Shown one piece after another: positions 45,746-58,728 of a stretch of DNA of 64,000 bases. Numbering within the stretch: the first letter of the stretch is position 1; every line of letters starts with the position of its first letter. The notes under the pieces were generated by a model. That model was given only the letters and a program-made list of their open reading frames with translations. It was not told where the DNA came from and searched no databases. The position numbers and the translations under genes are program-made. This DNA is from Pseudomonas sp. Teo4 (GTDB lineage: Bacteria; Pseudomonadota; Gammaproteobacteria; Pseudomonadales; Pseudomonadaceae), in the NCBI RefSeq assembly GCF_034387475.1, contig NZ_JAXCIL010000002.1, forward strand, positions 1,674,001 to 1,738,000, written 5' to 3'.

Positions 45746-46698
45746 TGGCCAGCCAAGACATCATCGCCCGCTCGGCCACCACCACCGTACCGCCCTCGGT
45801 ACGTCAGCAGCAGGAAGTGGCCAAGCTGATCGACACCACCAAGTGCATCGGCTGCAAGGCTTGCCAGGTGGCGTGTTCGGAGTGGAACGAACTGCGTGAC
45901 GAGGTCGGCCACAACCATGGCACCTACGACAACCCCCAGGACCTGACCGCCGAAACCTGGACCCTGATGCGCTTCACCGAGCACGAGCGTGACGATGGCA
46001 ACCTGGAGTGGCTGATCCGCAAGGACGGCTGCATGCACTGCGCAGACCCAGGTTGCCTGAAGGCGTGCCCAAGCCCGGGGGCGATCATCAAGCACGCCAA
46101 CGGTATCGTCGACTTCAACCAGGACCATTGCATCGGCTGCGGTTACTGCATCACCGGCTGCCCGTTCAACATTCCGCGCATCTCGCAGAAAGACCACAAG
46201 GCGTACAAGTGCACCCTGTGTTCCGACCGTGTGACCGTGGGCCTGGAGCCGGCCTGTGTGAAGACCTGCCCAACCGGGGCGATTGTCTTCGGGACCAAGG
46301 ACGAGATGAAGGTGCATGCCGCCGAGCGCATCGTCGACTTGAAGTCGCGGGGCTACGACAACGCCGGCTTGTACGACCCGGATGGCGTCGGTGGCACCCA
46401 CGTGATGTATGTGCTGCACCATGCCGACACGCCGAAGCTTTATGCCGGTCTTCCGGACCAGCCGGTGATCAGCCCGTTGGTCGGGCTATGGAAGGGCTTT
46501 ACCAAGCCGCTGGCACTGCTGGCCATGGGCGCGGCGGTGCTGGCCGGGTTCTTCCACTATGTGCGGGTCGGCCCGCAGCGGGTCGAGGAGGACGAGCACC
46601 CCGTACCGCCGCCCGCTGATGGCGTGCACCAGGTGGACCCGACGGTCCATGTCTATGACCCGAAACGGCCCGGCGGGCAGGGGGAGCAGCGGCCATGA
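45745..46698 (+). CDS. fdoH: Formate dehydrogenase iron-sulfur beta subunit
   Basis: Electron-transfer subunit, 317 residues, with four 4Fe-4S cysteine clusters: [42 protein letters not shown], and the fourth split between CTLCSDR and [11 protein letters not shown] single transmembrane helix near residues 252-272 ([20 protein letters not shown]) anchors it. It overlaps fdoG (TGATG) and fdoI. Confidence 0.96.
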   Translation: MASQDIIARSATTTVPPSVRQQQEVAKLIDTTKCIGCKACQVACSEWNELRDEVGHNHGTYDNPQDLTAETWTLMRFTEHERDDGNLEWLIRKDGCMHCADPGCLKACPSPGAIIKHANGIVDFNQDHCIGCGYCITGCPFNIPRISQKDHKAYKCTLCSDRVTVGLEPACVKTCPTGAIVFGTKDEMKVHAAERIVDLKSRGYDNAGLYDPDGVGGTHVMYVLHHADTPKLYAGLPDQPVISPLVGLWKGFTKPLALLAMGAAVLAGFFHYVRVGPQRVEEDEHPVPPPADGVHQVDPTVHVYDPKRPGGQGEQRP

Positions 46699-47351
46699 AC
46701 GACGACAAGCCAATCTTGCGTTACAACGCCAACGAGCGCAGCAACCACTGGGTGGTGGCGATTCTGTTCATTCTGGCTGGGCTGTCGGGGCTTGCGCTGT
46801 TCCACCCGGCGTTGTTCTGGCTCAGCCACCTGTTTGGCGGTGGGCCCTGGACGCGCATCCTGCATCCGTTCATCGGGGTGGCGATGTTCGTGTTCTTTCT
46901 CGGGTTGGTGCTGCGCTTCTGGCGCGCCAACTTCATCACCGCCAACGACCGCCTGTGGCTGCGCCGCATCGACCGGGTGATGCTCAACAAAGAGGAGGGC
47001 GTGCCGCCAATCGGCAAGTACAACGCCGGGCAGAAGCTGCTGTTCTGGACCCTGCTGGCGTGCATGCTGGTGTTGCTGGTCAGTGGGGTGGTGATTTGGC
47101 GGGCGTACTTCAGCCATTACTTCGACATCGGCGCCATTCGCCTGGCCACCTTGCTGCACGCCCTGGCCGCCTTCGTGCTGATTCTCAGCATCATCGTGCA
47201 CATCTATGCCGGGATCTGGATCAAGGGCTCGATCGGTGCAATGTTGCATGGTTGGGTGAGCCGCACCTGGGCGCGTAAACACCATGAGTTGTGGTACCGC
47301 GAAGTGACCGGCGACAAGACGCCGACCCATCACGGACGTAAAGAAGGATGA
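46695..47351 (+). CDS. fdoI: Formate dehydrogenase cytochrome b556 gamma subunit
   Basis: Membrane di-heme cytochrome that passes electrons to quinone. 218 residues, four transmembrane helices; heme-ligand His candidates are in [30 protein letters not shown] and IVHIYAGIW. It overlaps fdoH by four bases (ATGA). Confidence 0.95.
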   Translation: MNDDKPILRYNANERSNHWVVAILFILAGLSGLALFHPALFWLSHLFGGGPWTRILHPFIGVAMFVFFLGLVLRFWRANFITANDRLWLRRIDRVMLNKEEGVPPIGKYNAGQKLLFWTLLACMLVLLVSGVVIWRAYFSHYFDIGAIRLATLLHALAAFVLILSIIVHIYAGIWIKGSIGAMLHGWVSRTWARKHHELWYREVTGDKTPTHHGRKEG

Positions 47352-47355
47352 CCGT

Positions 47356-48282
47356 TTGAGCACGATACTCGAACCCGGGCAGATCGAAGCATCGGCGGTG
47401 ATGCCGCCGTTTCTTCATCTGCCACCCGCCAACCTGTTCGAACTGCGTGCAGTGCGGCTGGAGCACTTATCCACAGGGCATGCCTTGGGTGACTACCTGC
47501 GGCTGGTCGCTCGGTTGTGCCGCATTCAGCAGCAGCTTGTGGATAACCCACCCGGTGGTTTGCCGGTGGCCGAAGAACGCCAGCGCCTGTGTATAAGTCA
47601 CGGGTTGCCGCCGTTGGCGGCTGACAGCCTGGTGCGCGAAGGCCCTTGGCTGGTGTGGTTGCAGGCACTGCTCGATCACTTCGAATACGAGGCCGACGGC
47701 CCTCTGGCCGAAGCCTTGCAGACCTTGCGCAACGGCGATGAAAGCCAGCGTAAAGGCTGGGGCATCGCCTTGCTGGCTGGCCAGTACGATGCCGTACCGG
47801 CGGCGTTGGTACCGTTCATCGGTGCTGCGGTGCAAGCAGCCTGGTCCAGTTGGCTGCTGGCGTTGCCTGCGCCGGAGCTAAAGCCCGCCGGCAGCCTGGC
47901 CCAGTGCCCGGCCTGCGGTTCGCCGGCCATGGCCGGTATGGTGCGTAACCGAGGCAAGCACAATGGCCTGCGTTACCTGGTCTGCTCGTTGTGTGCCTGT
48001 GAATGGCATGTGGTGCGGGTGAAGTGTGTGTACTGCGAGTCGAGCAAGGATTTGCGCTACACCAGCCTCGATGATGATCGCCATGCACCGGGCAAGGCGC
48101 CGCTGCGGGCGGAGTGTTGTCCTGGGTGTGATACCTACTTGAAGCAGCACTATCTGGAGAACGATGCGGGCGCTGAAGCGCTCGCTGACGACCTGGCCAG
48201 TTTGGCGCTGGACATTCGCCTGGATGAAGAAGGCTTCCACCGCCTGGCACCGAACCTGATGCTGGCGCCAGGCAGTGGGTGA
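47356..48282 (+). CDS. fdhE: Formate dehydrogenase accessory protein FdhE
   Basis: Cytoplasmic maturation factor for Tat-exported formate dehydrogenase. 308 residues. Four CxxC motifs typical of the rubredoxin-like FdhE fold: CPACGSP, CSLCACEW, CVYCESS and CCPGCDTYLKQHYLE. Start is TTG with AAGGA before it; the resulting N-terminus aligns with the E. coli protein (MSTILEPGQ..., HALGDYLRLVARL). It follows fdoI by four bases. Confidence 0.93.
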   Translation: MSTILEPGQIEASAVMPPFLHLPPANLFELRAVRLEHLSTGHALGDYLRLVARLCRIQQQLVDNPPGGLPVAEERQRLCISHGLPPLAADSLVREGPWLVWLQALLDHFEYEADGPLAEALQTLRNGDESQRKGWGIALLAGQYDAVPAALVPFIGAAVQAAWSSWLLALPAPELKPAGSLAQCPACGSPAMAGMVRNRGKHNGLRYLVCSLCACEWHVVRVKCVYCESSKDLRYTSLDDDRHAPGKAPLRAECCPGCDTYLKQHYLENDAGAEALADDLASLALDIRLDEEGFHRLAPNLMLAPGSG

Positions 48283-48312
48283 GTGTCTACACTTCAGCAT
48301 CGAGTCGCCCCA

Positions 48313-48394
48313 TTCGCGGGTAAACCCGCTCCCACAGGTACCCCACAGTCCCTGAAGGCTGTGCGGTCTTTGTGGGAGCGGGTTTACCCGCGAA
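48313..48394. repeat. REPIN between fdhE and selA
   Basis: TTCGCGGGTAAACCCGCTCC (48313-48332) and the inverse (48375-48394) with CCACAGG/TTTGTGG shoulders, the same family as at 42452-42533. Confidence 0.9.
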
Positions 48395-48429
48395 AGGGCC
48401 CGAACAGACACCGGATCAGTCCAAGGTAG

Positions 48430-51782
<3,353 letters not shown>

Positions 51783-51788
51783 GTTCAA

Positions 51789-51884
51789 GGAAGGCAATCG
51801 CGCCCGGTGGCGCGGCCGGGCTTCAAACCCGGTTGGGGACGGCAGCCGTTCCCGGGCAGGTTCGACTCCCGCTGCCTTCCGCCA
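51789..51884 (+). tRNA. selC: tRNA-Sec (anticodon TCA)
   Basis: Long 96-base tRNA with an extended 8-bp acceptor (GGAAGGCA/TGCCTTCC), anticodon loop CTTCAAA with TCA at 51823-51825, a long variable arm (GGGGACGGCAGCCGTTCCC) and GGTTCGACTCC T-loop, ending with encoded GCCA. It strongly resembles E. coli selC. A CTTTTTT run (51885-51891) follows as a likely terminator. Confidence 0.96.
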
Positions 51885-51952
51885 CTTTTTTGCATGTGGG
51901 AAGGGCTTCTGGGCTGGTGGACGCCTGGCGCAAGAGGCGCAGCGCCCATGAG

Positions 51953-52173
51953 ATCGAGCGCCGCCCGCGCGGCGCATCGCGAGCAAGGCTCGCTCCTACG
52001 TTTGTTTACGGCCAATAACGCCTGTGACAGACGCGCGCGACCGCCTTGTGTGTACGACTCGATATCAAGCCATGCGCCAAGGCGTTCGCGCGCAAATCCC
52101 ACAGGCATAACTGGCCCGAAACAAACGTAGGAGCGAGCCTTGCTCGCGATGCGCCGCGCGGGCGGCGCGCGAT
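51953..52173. repeat. 221-bp long-inverted-repeat element, copy 2
   Basis: Second copy of the element at 34742-34963, same orientation, with only a few substitutions and one small indel visible in the core. Here it sits between tRNA-Sec and the asparaginase gene; with its flanks it accounts for nearly all of the 313-base gap 51885-52197. Confidence 0.8.
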
Positions 52174-52197
52174 TTTCGCACCACCTCGAAGCTCAAG

Positions 52198-53187
52198 TCA
52201 GGCCCGCTCGCCACACAGATCCAGCGCAAACCACTGCTCGGCCGCATCTACATCCAACCCAGCCCCCAGCAGCGCAAACAGCTTGCCCAGCGCCGCCTCA
52301 CGAGTCATGCCGCCAGCGCTGACCAACCCTGCACCGCGCAGCTTGTTACCCGCCGCGTAGGTATCGAACACCACCGAACCTTCCGGGCATTGGCTGATCG
52401 CAACGATCATCACGCCACGCTGGCGGGCCGCATGCAGCACGTCCAGCAACGCCTGGTCATCCGAGGGGCCGGTACCGCTGCCGTAGCACTCCAGCAGCAA
52501 GCCTTGCACGCCGCTGTCCAGCAGAGCGCGCAGATGCTCGGCCTGCAGACCAGGGAACACCGGCATCACCGCGAGGTTGACCTGCGTACGCGGCTGGCGG
52601 TAATCGAGGGCGGCAGGCACCGCACCTGCACGCTCGCCCTCGCGGTGGCGAGGCAGGGCGGCAAAGGCGTCGAATGCTTCGCTGCGAAGTTTCGAGACGC
52701 GGCAGCCATGCAGCAATTGGCCATGGAAATACAGCTGCACGCCGTCCTCCAGGCCTGCTTCGAACTGACGCAACGCGCCACACAGATTGTCCCAGGCATC
52801 GCTGCCTGGGGCGCCTGCCGGCAACATCGAGCCGGTCAGCAGCACCGGTGCCGGCAGGCCAAGCAGCAGGAACGACAGCACGGCGGCGCTATAAGCCAGA
52901 GTGTCGGTGCCATGCAGCACCAACACACCATCATGACCACCAACTTCCACCGCTTCGACGATGGCATCACGCATCGCCAGCCAGTTGGCCTGCTGCATGT
53001 TGGCACTGTCGAGCAGCGGGTTCATTTCGGTCAGCGACCACTGCACCCGCGGCGCATCGTCCTGCTGGGCGAGGTACTCGCGCATGCGCGCGTCGAAACC
53101 ACCCGCCGGCGCCAGGCCTTCGGGTGTTTCGAGCATGCCGATGGTGCCCCCGGTGTAGAGGACGAGGAGATTCTTGACTGCACGCAT
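52198..53187 (-). CDS. ansA: Type I L-asparaginase
   Basis: Hydrolyses asparagine to aspartate and ammonia in the cytoplasm. 329 residues from ATG 53187. Both catalytic threonine motifs are present: VLYTGGTIGM near residue 10 and VLHGTDTLAYSA near 90; no signal peptide, so AnsA type rather than the periplasmic type II enzyme. It lies downstream of an amino-acid symporter gene on the same strand, with a terminator-like hairpin between them. Confidence 0.92.
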   Translation of the reverse strand: MRAVKNLLVLYTGGTIGMLETPEGLAPAGGFDARMREYLAQQDDAPRVQWSLTEMNPLLDSANMQQANWLAMRDAIVEAVEVGGHDGVLVLHGTDTLAYSAAVLSFLLLGLPAPVLLTGSMLPAGAPGSDAWDNLCGALRQFEAGLEDGVQLYFHGQLLHGCRVSKLRSEAFDAFAALPRHREGERAGAVPAALDYRQPRTQVNLAVMPVFPGLQAEHLRALLDSGVQGLLLECYGSGTGPSDDQALLDVLHAARQRGVMIVAISQCPEGSVVFDTYAAGNKLRGAGLVSAGGMTREAALGKLFALLGAGLDVDAAEQWFALDLCGERA

Positions 53188-53209
53188 GGAAAGCATCCGT
53201 AGCGGTGAG

Positions 53210-53245
53210 CGGAGAAAGAACAGCCGCCCACGGAAGGGGCGGCTG
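53210..53245 (-). terminator. Terminator between the symporter and asparaginase genes
   Basis: Minus strand: CAGCCGCCCC-TTCCGT-GGGCGGCTG followed by TTCTTTCTC. A 9-bp stem with a T-rich tail, directly behind the symporter stop; readthrough could still feed ansA. Confidence 0.65.
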
Positions 53246-53259
53246 GGTACGGCAGGATA

Positions 53260-54702
53260 TCAGCGCTGAGTCTGAACTTGGCCAGTGACCTTGTCAGCGG
53301 CTGTTTCAGCCTGGGGATTGGCAGGCCAGGCATCGCGGTCCAGGTCCAGGTCGGTGAACTTGGCCGAGTCGAATACCGGCTGCTTCACGCCAGCCTTGCG
53401 CTGGGCGTCGTAGTCACGCATCACACGCAGGCCGATCTTGAACAGCAGGGCCAGGGCGAGCAGGTTGACGAACGCCAGGCAGGTCATGGTGATGTCGGCG
53501 AAGGCGAACACGGTGGACAGGTCTTGCACCGAACCCCATACGATCAGTGCCAGTACCAGGCCGCGGAAGACCATCAGCACCACACGGTTGCGGGTCAGGA
53601 ACTGCAGGCTGTTCTCGCCCAGGTAGTAGTTGTAGAGGATGCAGGTGAACACGAACAGCGACAGTGCGACGCTGACGAACAGGCGACCCCAGTCACCGAC
53701 TACAGCAGCCAGGGAGTTCTGGGTCAGGACGATGCCGTCACCTTCGAAGCCCGGGGTGTAGAAGCCCGACAGCAGAATCAGCAGCGCGGTGCAGGTGCAG
53801 ATGACGAAGGTGTCGAGGAACACGCTGAACGCCTGGACCACGCCCTGGGCGCCCGGGTGTTTCACAGCGGCGACCGCGGCGACGTTAGGGGCACTGCCCA
53901 GGCCGGCTTCGTTGGCGAACACGCCGCGCTTCACGCCCATGACGATGGCGCTGCCGAGCAGGCCGGCGAACGCTGGGTCGAGGCCGAAGGCGCTCTTGAA
54001 GATGGTCTCCAGCATGGCCGGAACGTGTTCGATCTGGCTGCCGATTACGTACAGAGTGACGCCGATGTAGGCCAGGGTCTTGACCGGAACCAGCAGGTCG
54101 GACACTGCCGCGATGCGCTTGATGCCGCCGAGGAAGACGATCGCCAGCAGCACTGCCAGGGCAATGCCGGTGTGCTGCGGGTTGAAGCCGAAGGCGTTCT
54201 GCAGCGAGTGGGTCACGGTGTACGACTGCAGGCCGTTGAAGGCGAAGCCGTAGGTGACCAGCAGCAGAATCGAGAACACCACCGCCATGCTTTTCAGCTT
54301 CAGGCCGTGCTGGATGTAGTAGGCCGGGCCGCCGCGATACAGGCCGTCGCCATCGGCGCGCTTGTAAACCTGGGCCAGGGTACATTCGAAGAAGCTGCTG
54401 GACATGCCCACCAGTGCGGTGACCCACATCCAGAATACGGCACCTGGGCCGCCCAGGGTCACGGCGATGCCGACACCTGCGATGTTACCGGCGCCGACGC
54501 GGCCGGCGAGGCTCAGCATCAGGGCCTGGAACGAGCTCAGTTGGCCTGCCTGGCCGCGCAGGGATTCCTTGAAAACACTGAACATGTGGCCGAAATGGCG
54601 GAACTGGACGAATCGCGAGCGGATCGTGAAGTAGCTGCCGAGTCCGACGATCAGCACGATGAGAAGTTTCCCCGAAAGGAAATCGTTGAGTGCTTCGAGC
54701 AT
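53260..54702 (-). CDS. Sodium:alanine/glycine symporter (AGCS family)
   Basis: Na+-coupled amino-acid uptake. 480 residues with about ten hydrophobic helices. Family motifs: SLAGRVGAGNIAGVGIAV (about 65-82) and MGVKRGVFANEAGLGSAPNV. C-terminal hydrophilic tail rich in Asp and Lys. Divergent from an HTH regulator across 178 bases. Confidence 0.93.
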   Translation of the reverse strand: MLEALNDFLSGKLLIVLIVGLGSYFTIRSRFVQFRHFGHMFSVFKESLRGQAGQLSSFQALMLSLAGRVGAGNIAGVGIAVTLGGPGAVFWMWVTALVGMSSSFFECTLAQVYKRADGDGLYRGGPAYYIQHGLKLKSMAVVFSILLLVTYGFAFNGLQSYTVTHSLQNAFGFNPQHTGIALAVLLAIVFLGGIKRIAAVSDLLVPVKTLAYIGVTLYVIGSQIEHVPAMLETIFKSAFGLDPAFAGLLGSAIVMGVKRGVFANEAGLGSAPNVAAVAAVKHPGAQGVVQAFSVFLDTFVICTCTALLILLSGFYTPGFEGDGIVLTQNSLAAVVGDWGRLFVSVALSLFVFTCILYNYYLGENSLQFLTRNRVVLMVFRGLVLALIVWGSVQDLSTVFAFADITMTCLAFVNLLALALLFKIGLRVMRDYDAQRKAGVKQPVFDSAKFTDLDLDRDAWPANPQAETAADKVTGQVQTQR

Positions 54703-54824
54703 TGGAAAATGACCTCGATTCTTATTGTTCGTGTGGAAAGACCAGCGGGCGGCAGGCGCGCCGCTATGTGTTGGGGCGCATGGTTGGCTATGACAAGAGT
54801 GGTTACAATTTCGCGGGTTGCTCT

Positions 54825-54850
54825 GACTTGATGCGACTTGATGCTACAAT
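54825..54850 (+). promoter_or_regulatory. Tandem 10-bp repeat and TACAAT box before the HTH regulator
   Basis: GACTTGATGC occurs twice in immediate succession (54825-54834, 54835-54844), followed by TACAAT (54845-54850), a good -10 hexamer 31 bases before the start codon. A second TACAATT lies at 54804-54810. A one-turn direct repeat overlapping a promoter suggests an operator, possibly autoregulatory. Confidence 0.5.
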
Positions 54851-54880
54851 TGCGCCATTCGCGTCACCTGGATTCCACAC

Positions 54881-55690
54881 ATGAGCGATCATTTCGCTAC
54901 CAACCTGAAACTGGCTTGCAGCCACTACCGCTCTATTTCCGAAGTTTGCCGGCAGTTGTCGATCAACCGTGCTCAGTTCAACAAGTACCTGAGCGGGCAG
55001 AGCCGTCCGACGGCTTACAACCTCAAGCGCATCGGCGACTTCTTCGGTGTCGAGGACTACGAGCTGAACCTGCCCGCCGAGCAGTTCGCCCGACTGATCG
55101 GCGCGCGGGTATCGGCGGTGGCCGATCAGCCCAGCGACCCGATCAGCGAAATTTTCAAGCCGCTGCACGCGCATGCCGGCAACCTGTCGCGTTATTGCGG
55201 GTACTACTTCGAGTATTCCAACTGCATGTCGGTGCCGGGCACGATCCTGGTGTCGCTGGTGCACCTGCGCGAGGAGCGCGGCCACTTCCTGTTCGAGCGT
55301 CAGGAGCGCCAGGAGCGTTCCAGTGCGGCCGACCAGCATGCCGAAGTCCGTTGCCGCTACCTGGGCGCGGCGTTCCAGTTGCAGGACCGGGTGTTCCTGA
55401 TCGACTACGAATCGCTGACCCTCAACGAGATGAGCCAGACCATTCTCATTCCCAGCTTCAAGAGCCGCATCACCCGCCTTAATGGGCTCAAGACGGGGGT
55501 TTCCAGCGGCGACCGGCGCAACCCGGCCTGCACCCGGGTGGTCTGGGAGTACCTGGGGGAGGAGATCAACCGCATCAATGCCTACCGGCAGGTCAAGTTG
55601 TACCGGCCGGATGACCCGCGTATCGATGACGATGTGCGCGAGCGGTTGAGCGTGGGGCCGTTGAGCAACGGGTTGTTCGAAATCGAGTGA
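54881..55690 (+). CDS. HTH (XRE-like) transcriptional regulator
   Basis: 269 residues. Helix-turn-helix at about 15-65 (ISEVCRQLSINRAQFNKYLS, RPTAYNLKRIGDFFGV); the remaining 200 residues form an effector-like domain I do not recognise (LSRYCGYYFEYSNCMSVPGT). Divergent from the AGCS symporter gene, which it may control; the ligand is unknown. Confidence 0.82.
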   Translation: MSDHFATNLKLACSHYRSISEVCRQLSINRAQFNKYLSGQSRPTAYNLKRIGDFFGVEDYELNLPAEQFARLIGARVSAVADQPSDPISEIFKPLHAHAGNLSRYCGYYFEYSNCMSVPGTILVSLVHLREERGHFLFERQERQERSSAADQHAEVRCRYLGAAFQLQDRVFLIDYESLTLNEMSQTILIPSFKSRITRLNGLKTGVSSGDRRNPACTRVVWEYLGEEINRINAYRQVKLYRPDDPRIDDDVRERLSVGPLSNGLFEIE

Positions 55691-55727
55691 CGGTCAACGC
55701 GTCAAGCGGGCTCGCCGCTGGCGCTTT

Positions 55728-56522
55728 CTAGAAGAATTGGCTGTGCAGCCATTCGCCAAGCGGGTTGCCCGTGTCGAGCAGTAGCTTGAGCGCCATGATG
55801 CAGCAAACACAGACCAGCAGTGGCTTGATGAGCCGCGGGCCGAAGTGTACCGCGCAGCGGGCGCCCAACTGGGCACCCACGAATGAAGCAAGCGCCATTG
55901 CCAGCGCCAGTGGCCAGATGATCGCTCCGCTGAGTGAAAACACTGACAATGCACCCAAGTTACAAGCTGCGTTCAATAGTTTGCTATTGCACACGGCTTG
56001 TATCAGGTGTTGGCCCAAGAGAATCACGCAAGCCACCATGAAGAACGAGCCGACACCTGGGCCGAAGATCCCATCATAAAACCCGATGATTGGCGCAACT
56101 GCCACGCAGAAGAGGCTGGTCGATATCTTCGCTTTACGCGCTTGCTCATTCGGTTTGGGGCTGAAGGCGAAGTAGGCGGCCACCAGAATCAGCAATATGG
56201 GTACGCACGCCTGCAAAACGGTTTTGGGTAAGTAGCTTGCTGACAGGGCTCCGAGAGCACCTCCAGCGAAAGACATGAGCGCCATTGGGCTACCGCGTCG
56301 CCAGTCGATCATGCCCTTGCGGGCAAAGGCACACGTGGCTGAAACCGTGGCCGAGGCCGCCTGGAATTTATTGGTGGCGATTGCCGCCAAGGGTTCGATG
56401 CCGGCAATGAACAACACTGGGAGTGTGATCAGGCCTCCGCCACCGGCAATCGCGTCGAAAAAGCCCGCCATCAATGCAACCAGAGCGAGTATCAAAATAA
56501 GCGACAAGTCGAGTTCGATCAT
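55728..56522 (-). CDS. TauE/SafE-family exporter (second)
   Basis: 264 residues from ATG 56522, about eight membrane helices. The duplicated TSUP motifs are FDAIAGGGGLITLPVLF and GFYDGIFGPGVGSFFMVAC. It lies 17 bases downstream of a 2-oxoglutarate dioxygenase gene on the same strand and may export its product or a related compound. Clearly a different paralogue from the protein at 39733. Confidence 0.88.
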   Translation of the reverse strand: MIELDLSLILILALVALMAGFFDAIAGGGGLITLPVLFIAGIEPLAAIATNKFQAASATVSATCAFARKGMIDWRRGSPMALMSFAGGALGALSASYLPKTVLQACVPILLILVAAYFAFSPKPNEQARKAKISTSLFCVAVAPIIGFYDGIFGPGVGSFFMVACVILLGQHLIQAVCNSKLLNAACNLGALSVFSLSGAIIWPLALAMALASFVGAQLGARCAVHFGPRLIKPLLVCVCCIMALKLLLDTGNPLGEWLHSQFF

Positions 56523-56539
56523 CGGGCGTTTTCCTGTTC

Positions 56540-57580
56540 TCAACCACGAACCAGTAAGGGGTCTTCAGTGAGCACCACGGGTACTGCGAAGGGGGAATAT
56601 CCAAACTGACGCACGAGAAGCCGCCGGTTGTCCCGAACCATGTCGCGGCCATGCAACGCTCGGCTGTTGTTGATCAACAATGCGCTGTCAGGCTGCAGGA
56701 CGAACGTCAGCGGTTGTGCGTTGTTCAGCGTTTTCTGAAACGCGTCGAAAGCGTGTGCAACAGCGCTGCTGGCGCACTCATTCAATGAGAAGCGGTAGCT
56801 GTTGTAACGGAGCGAGAAGCCACCATTGGCCTCGAACTGCAGCATTGAAACTGCTTTGCCATCACTGCCGAGGCCTTGAGCAAAACAGTCGCTGCGAGTG
56901 AAGTCGAAAGATGCCGAAGTGAGCGCAAGGGCTTCCAGGCTGCCCAAACGCTCGAGGATATCCCGAAGCGGAAATACACTCGTGGGTTCATTGGCAGGGT
57001 TCCAGCGTGCCGTGAGAATCAGTGCAGAGGGGGCAGGGGAGCGGTTGTCGTTGGCAATGGTCGAGCAGTTGTAAGGTGCTTCGGTGTGCGGCCCCAGGCG
57101 CAAGCCTGCATGCGAGCTGATTTCAACTTCCGTGCTGGAGGGCTCGTCGGGTCGCGGGACGCAGCCACCTCCCTTGAAGTTGCCGACCAGGCGGATTTGT
57201 TTGCCTTCGTTGTCGATATCGAAGGCAAAGCTGCGATGACGAGCCAGCTCCAGCAGCAACTGGTTGCGTGAAGCGAGGTATTGGCAGCGAGGACTTTGCG
57301 CCAAAACTGAAATGTCGGGTAGCTGTTCGGGCATCGGGTCGTCTGGGCAAGGCATCTGCCTGTACATCAAGGCAGAAAGATGGCCTTCGCTAAAGCGCTG
57401 CAGAACGGAACGTTGGTTTTCGCTCAAGGTTTTTTCGATTCGTTTGGCGAATAGTCGAGCCTGAAGTGCGACCCCTTTGGCCTCTGGCCCTCCAGATTCA
57501 GTGATGGCCTTGCTTGCAGAGGCTATGGCCTGGCTTTGCTCCAGGTTGAAGTCCAGGTGAGCGACTTCCGAATGAGGCAT
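56540..57580 (-). CDS. Clavaminate-synthase-like Fe(II)/2-oxoglutarate dioxygenase
   Basis: 346 residues from ATG 57580. The iron triad is visible: HTEAPYNC (HxE) near residue 175 and the distal His in NSRALHGRDM near 310, with the 2-oxoglutarate Arg in RRLLVRQFGYS. The HxE form is typical of the clavaminate synthase/AsnO/VioC group, whose substrates are amino acids or related amines, rather than TauD itself (HxD). No biosynthetic neighbours identify the substrate. Confidence 0.8.
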   Translation of the reverse strand: MPHSEVAHLDFNLEQSQAIASASKAITESGGPEAKGVALQARLFAKRIEKTLSENQRSVLQRFSEGHLSALMYRQMPCPDDPMPEQLPDISVLAQSPRCQYLASRNQLLLELARHRSFAFDIDNEGKQIRLVGNFKGGGCVPRPDEPSSTEVEISSHAGLRLGPHTEAPYNCSTIANDNRSPAPSALILTARWNPANEPTSVFPLRDILERLGSLEALALTSASFDFTRSDCFAQGLGSDGKAVSMLQFEANGGFSLRYNSYRFSLNECASSAVAHAFDAFQKTLNNAQPLTFVLQPDSALLINNSRALHGRDMVRDNRRLLVRQFGYSPFAVPVVLTEDPLLVRG

Positions 57581-57843
57581 TGGACGGTCCCCGATAACTG
57601 ATGTTTGAAGCTCCCCAGCTGGCAAGTGGGTGAGTCAACTATTCAATGCAGTTATGCTCTAGGGGGGAAGTCAGCTCGTTCCGGGCTTGTCGTAGGAGAT
57701 ATCTGCTGGTTACGGCATTGAAATTCGAAAGTTCGAAATCTTTACCGTCCGTGGCATTGGCTTTGCCCTGAGTTGGACTTCCCAGGCAGGAAACCGCAAA
57801 ATGGCTCCTTTCCCCTATCAACCTGTTCGGATCTGCTGACTCT

Positions 57844-58728
57844 ATGCGTATGCGCCTGATGCTGTTGGGTGGTGGCAATGCCCTCGGGCAAGCGCTGATT
57901 CGTCTCGGGGCCGAGGAGGACATCGCATTCCTGGCGCCGCGCCCGCCCGAAGACGGCTGGACACCGGCCAGCCTCACTCAGCTGCTGGACGATCATCGCC
58001 CCGATGCCCTGGTCAACCTGGCTTACTATTTCGACTGGTTCCAGGCCGAGTCGGTCAGCGAGCAGCGCCTGGCCCAACAGGAGCGGGCGGTTGAGCGGTT
58101 GGCCGAGCTGTGCCAGCACCACCAGATCACTCTGGTGCAACCGTCCAGCTACCGGGTTTTCGACGGCTCGCGGGCCACGGCCTACAGCGAGAAGGACGAG
58201 CCCGTGCCATTGGGGCTGCGTGGCCAGGCGCTGTGGCGCATCGAACAGAGCGTGCGGGCGGCCTGCCCTCACCACGTGCTACTGCGCTTCGGCTGGCTGC
58301 TGGACGAGAGCATCGACGGCACGCTGGGTCGCTTCCTGACCCGTGCCGAACAGCCGCAGGAGCTGCTGCTCGCGGATGATCGCCGCGGTAATCCAACCCC
58401 TGTCGACGATGCTGCCCGGGTGATTCTCTCGGTCTTGAAGCAGCTCGACTGTAGCGCGCCGCTGTGGGGCACCTACCACTACGCCGGTAACGAGGCGACC
58501 ACGCCGCTGGCGCTTGGCCAGGCGATCCTCGGCGAAGCAGGGCAGTACCGCAAGCTGGCTGTGCAGGCACCTACGGCGCAGGCCCACACCGCCCGACCGG
58601 ATGCCAGCGAAGAGCCTCAGCACGCGGTGCTGGCCTGCAAGAAAATTCTTCACACCTTTGGCATCAAGCCGCGTGCCTGGCGCGCTGGTTTGCCGCCTCT
58701 TCTGGACCGATTCTACCGCCATGGCTGA
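57844..58728 (+). CDS. RmlD-like SDR, probably catalytically degenerate
   Basis: 294 residues with an RmlD-substrate-binding/SDR layout: N-terminal nucleotide loop MLLGGGNALGQAL, then LVNLAYYFDWFQAESV and PSSYRVFDG. Where RmlD has the catalytic Tyr-x3-Lys (YGxSK) this protein reads GLRGQALWRIEQ, so neither Tyr nor Lys is present. The ring NAD-binding Gly pattern is partly kept. It overlaps the epimerase gene by eight bases. Possibly a non-catalytic partner or a binding protein. Confidence 0.8.
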   Translation: MRMRLMLLGGGNALGQALIRLGAEEDIAFLAPRPPEDGWTPASLTQLLDDHRPDALVNLAYYFDWFQAESVSEQRLAQQERAVERLAELCQHHQITLVQPSSYRVFDGSRATAYSEKDEPVPLGLRGQALWRIEQSVRAACPHHVLLRFGWLLDESIDGTLGRFLTRAEQPQELLLADDRRGNPTPVDDAARVILSVLKQLDCSAPLWGTYHYAGNEATTPLALGQAILGEAGQYRKLAVQAPTAQAHTARPDASEEPQHAVLACKKILHTFGIKPRAWRAGLPPLLDRFYRHG

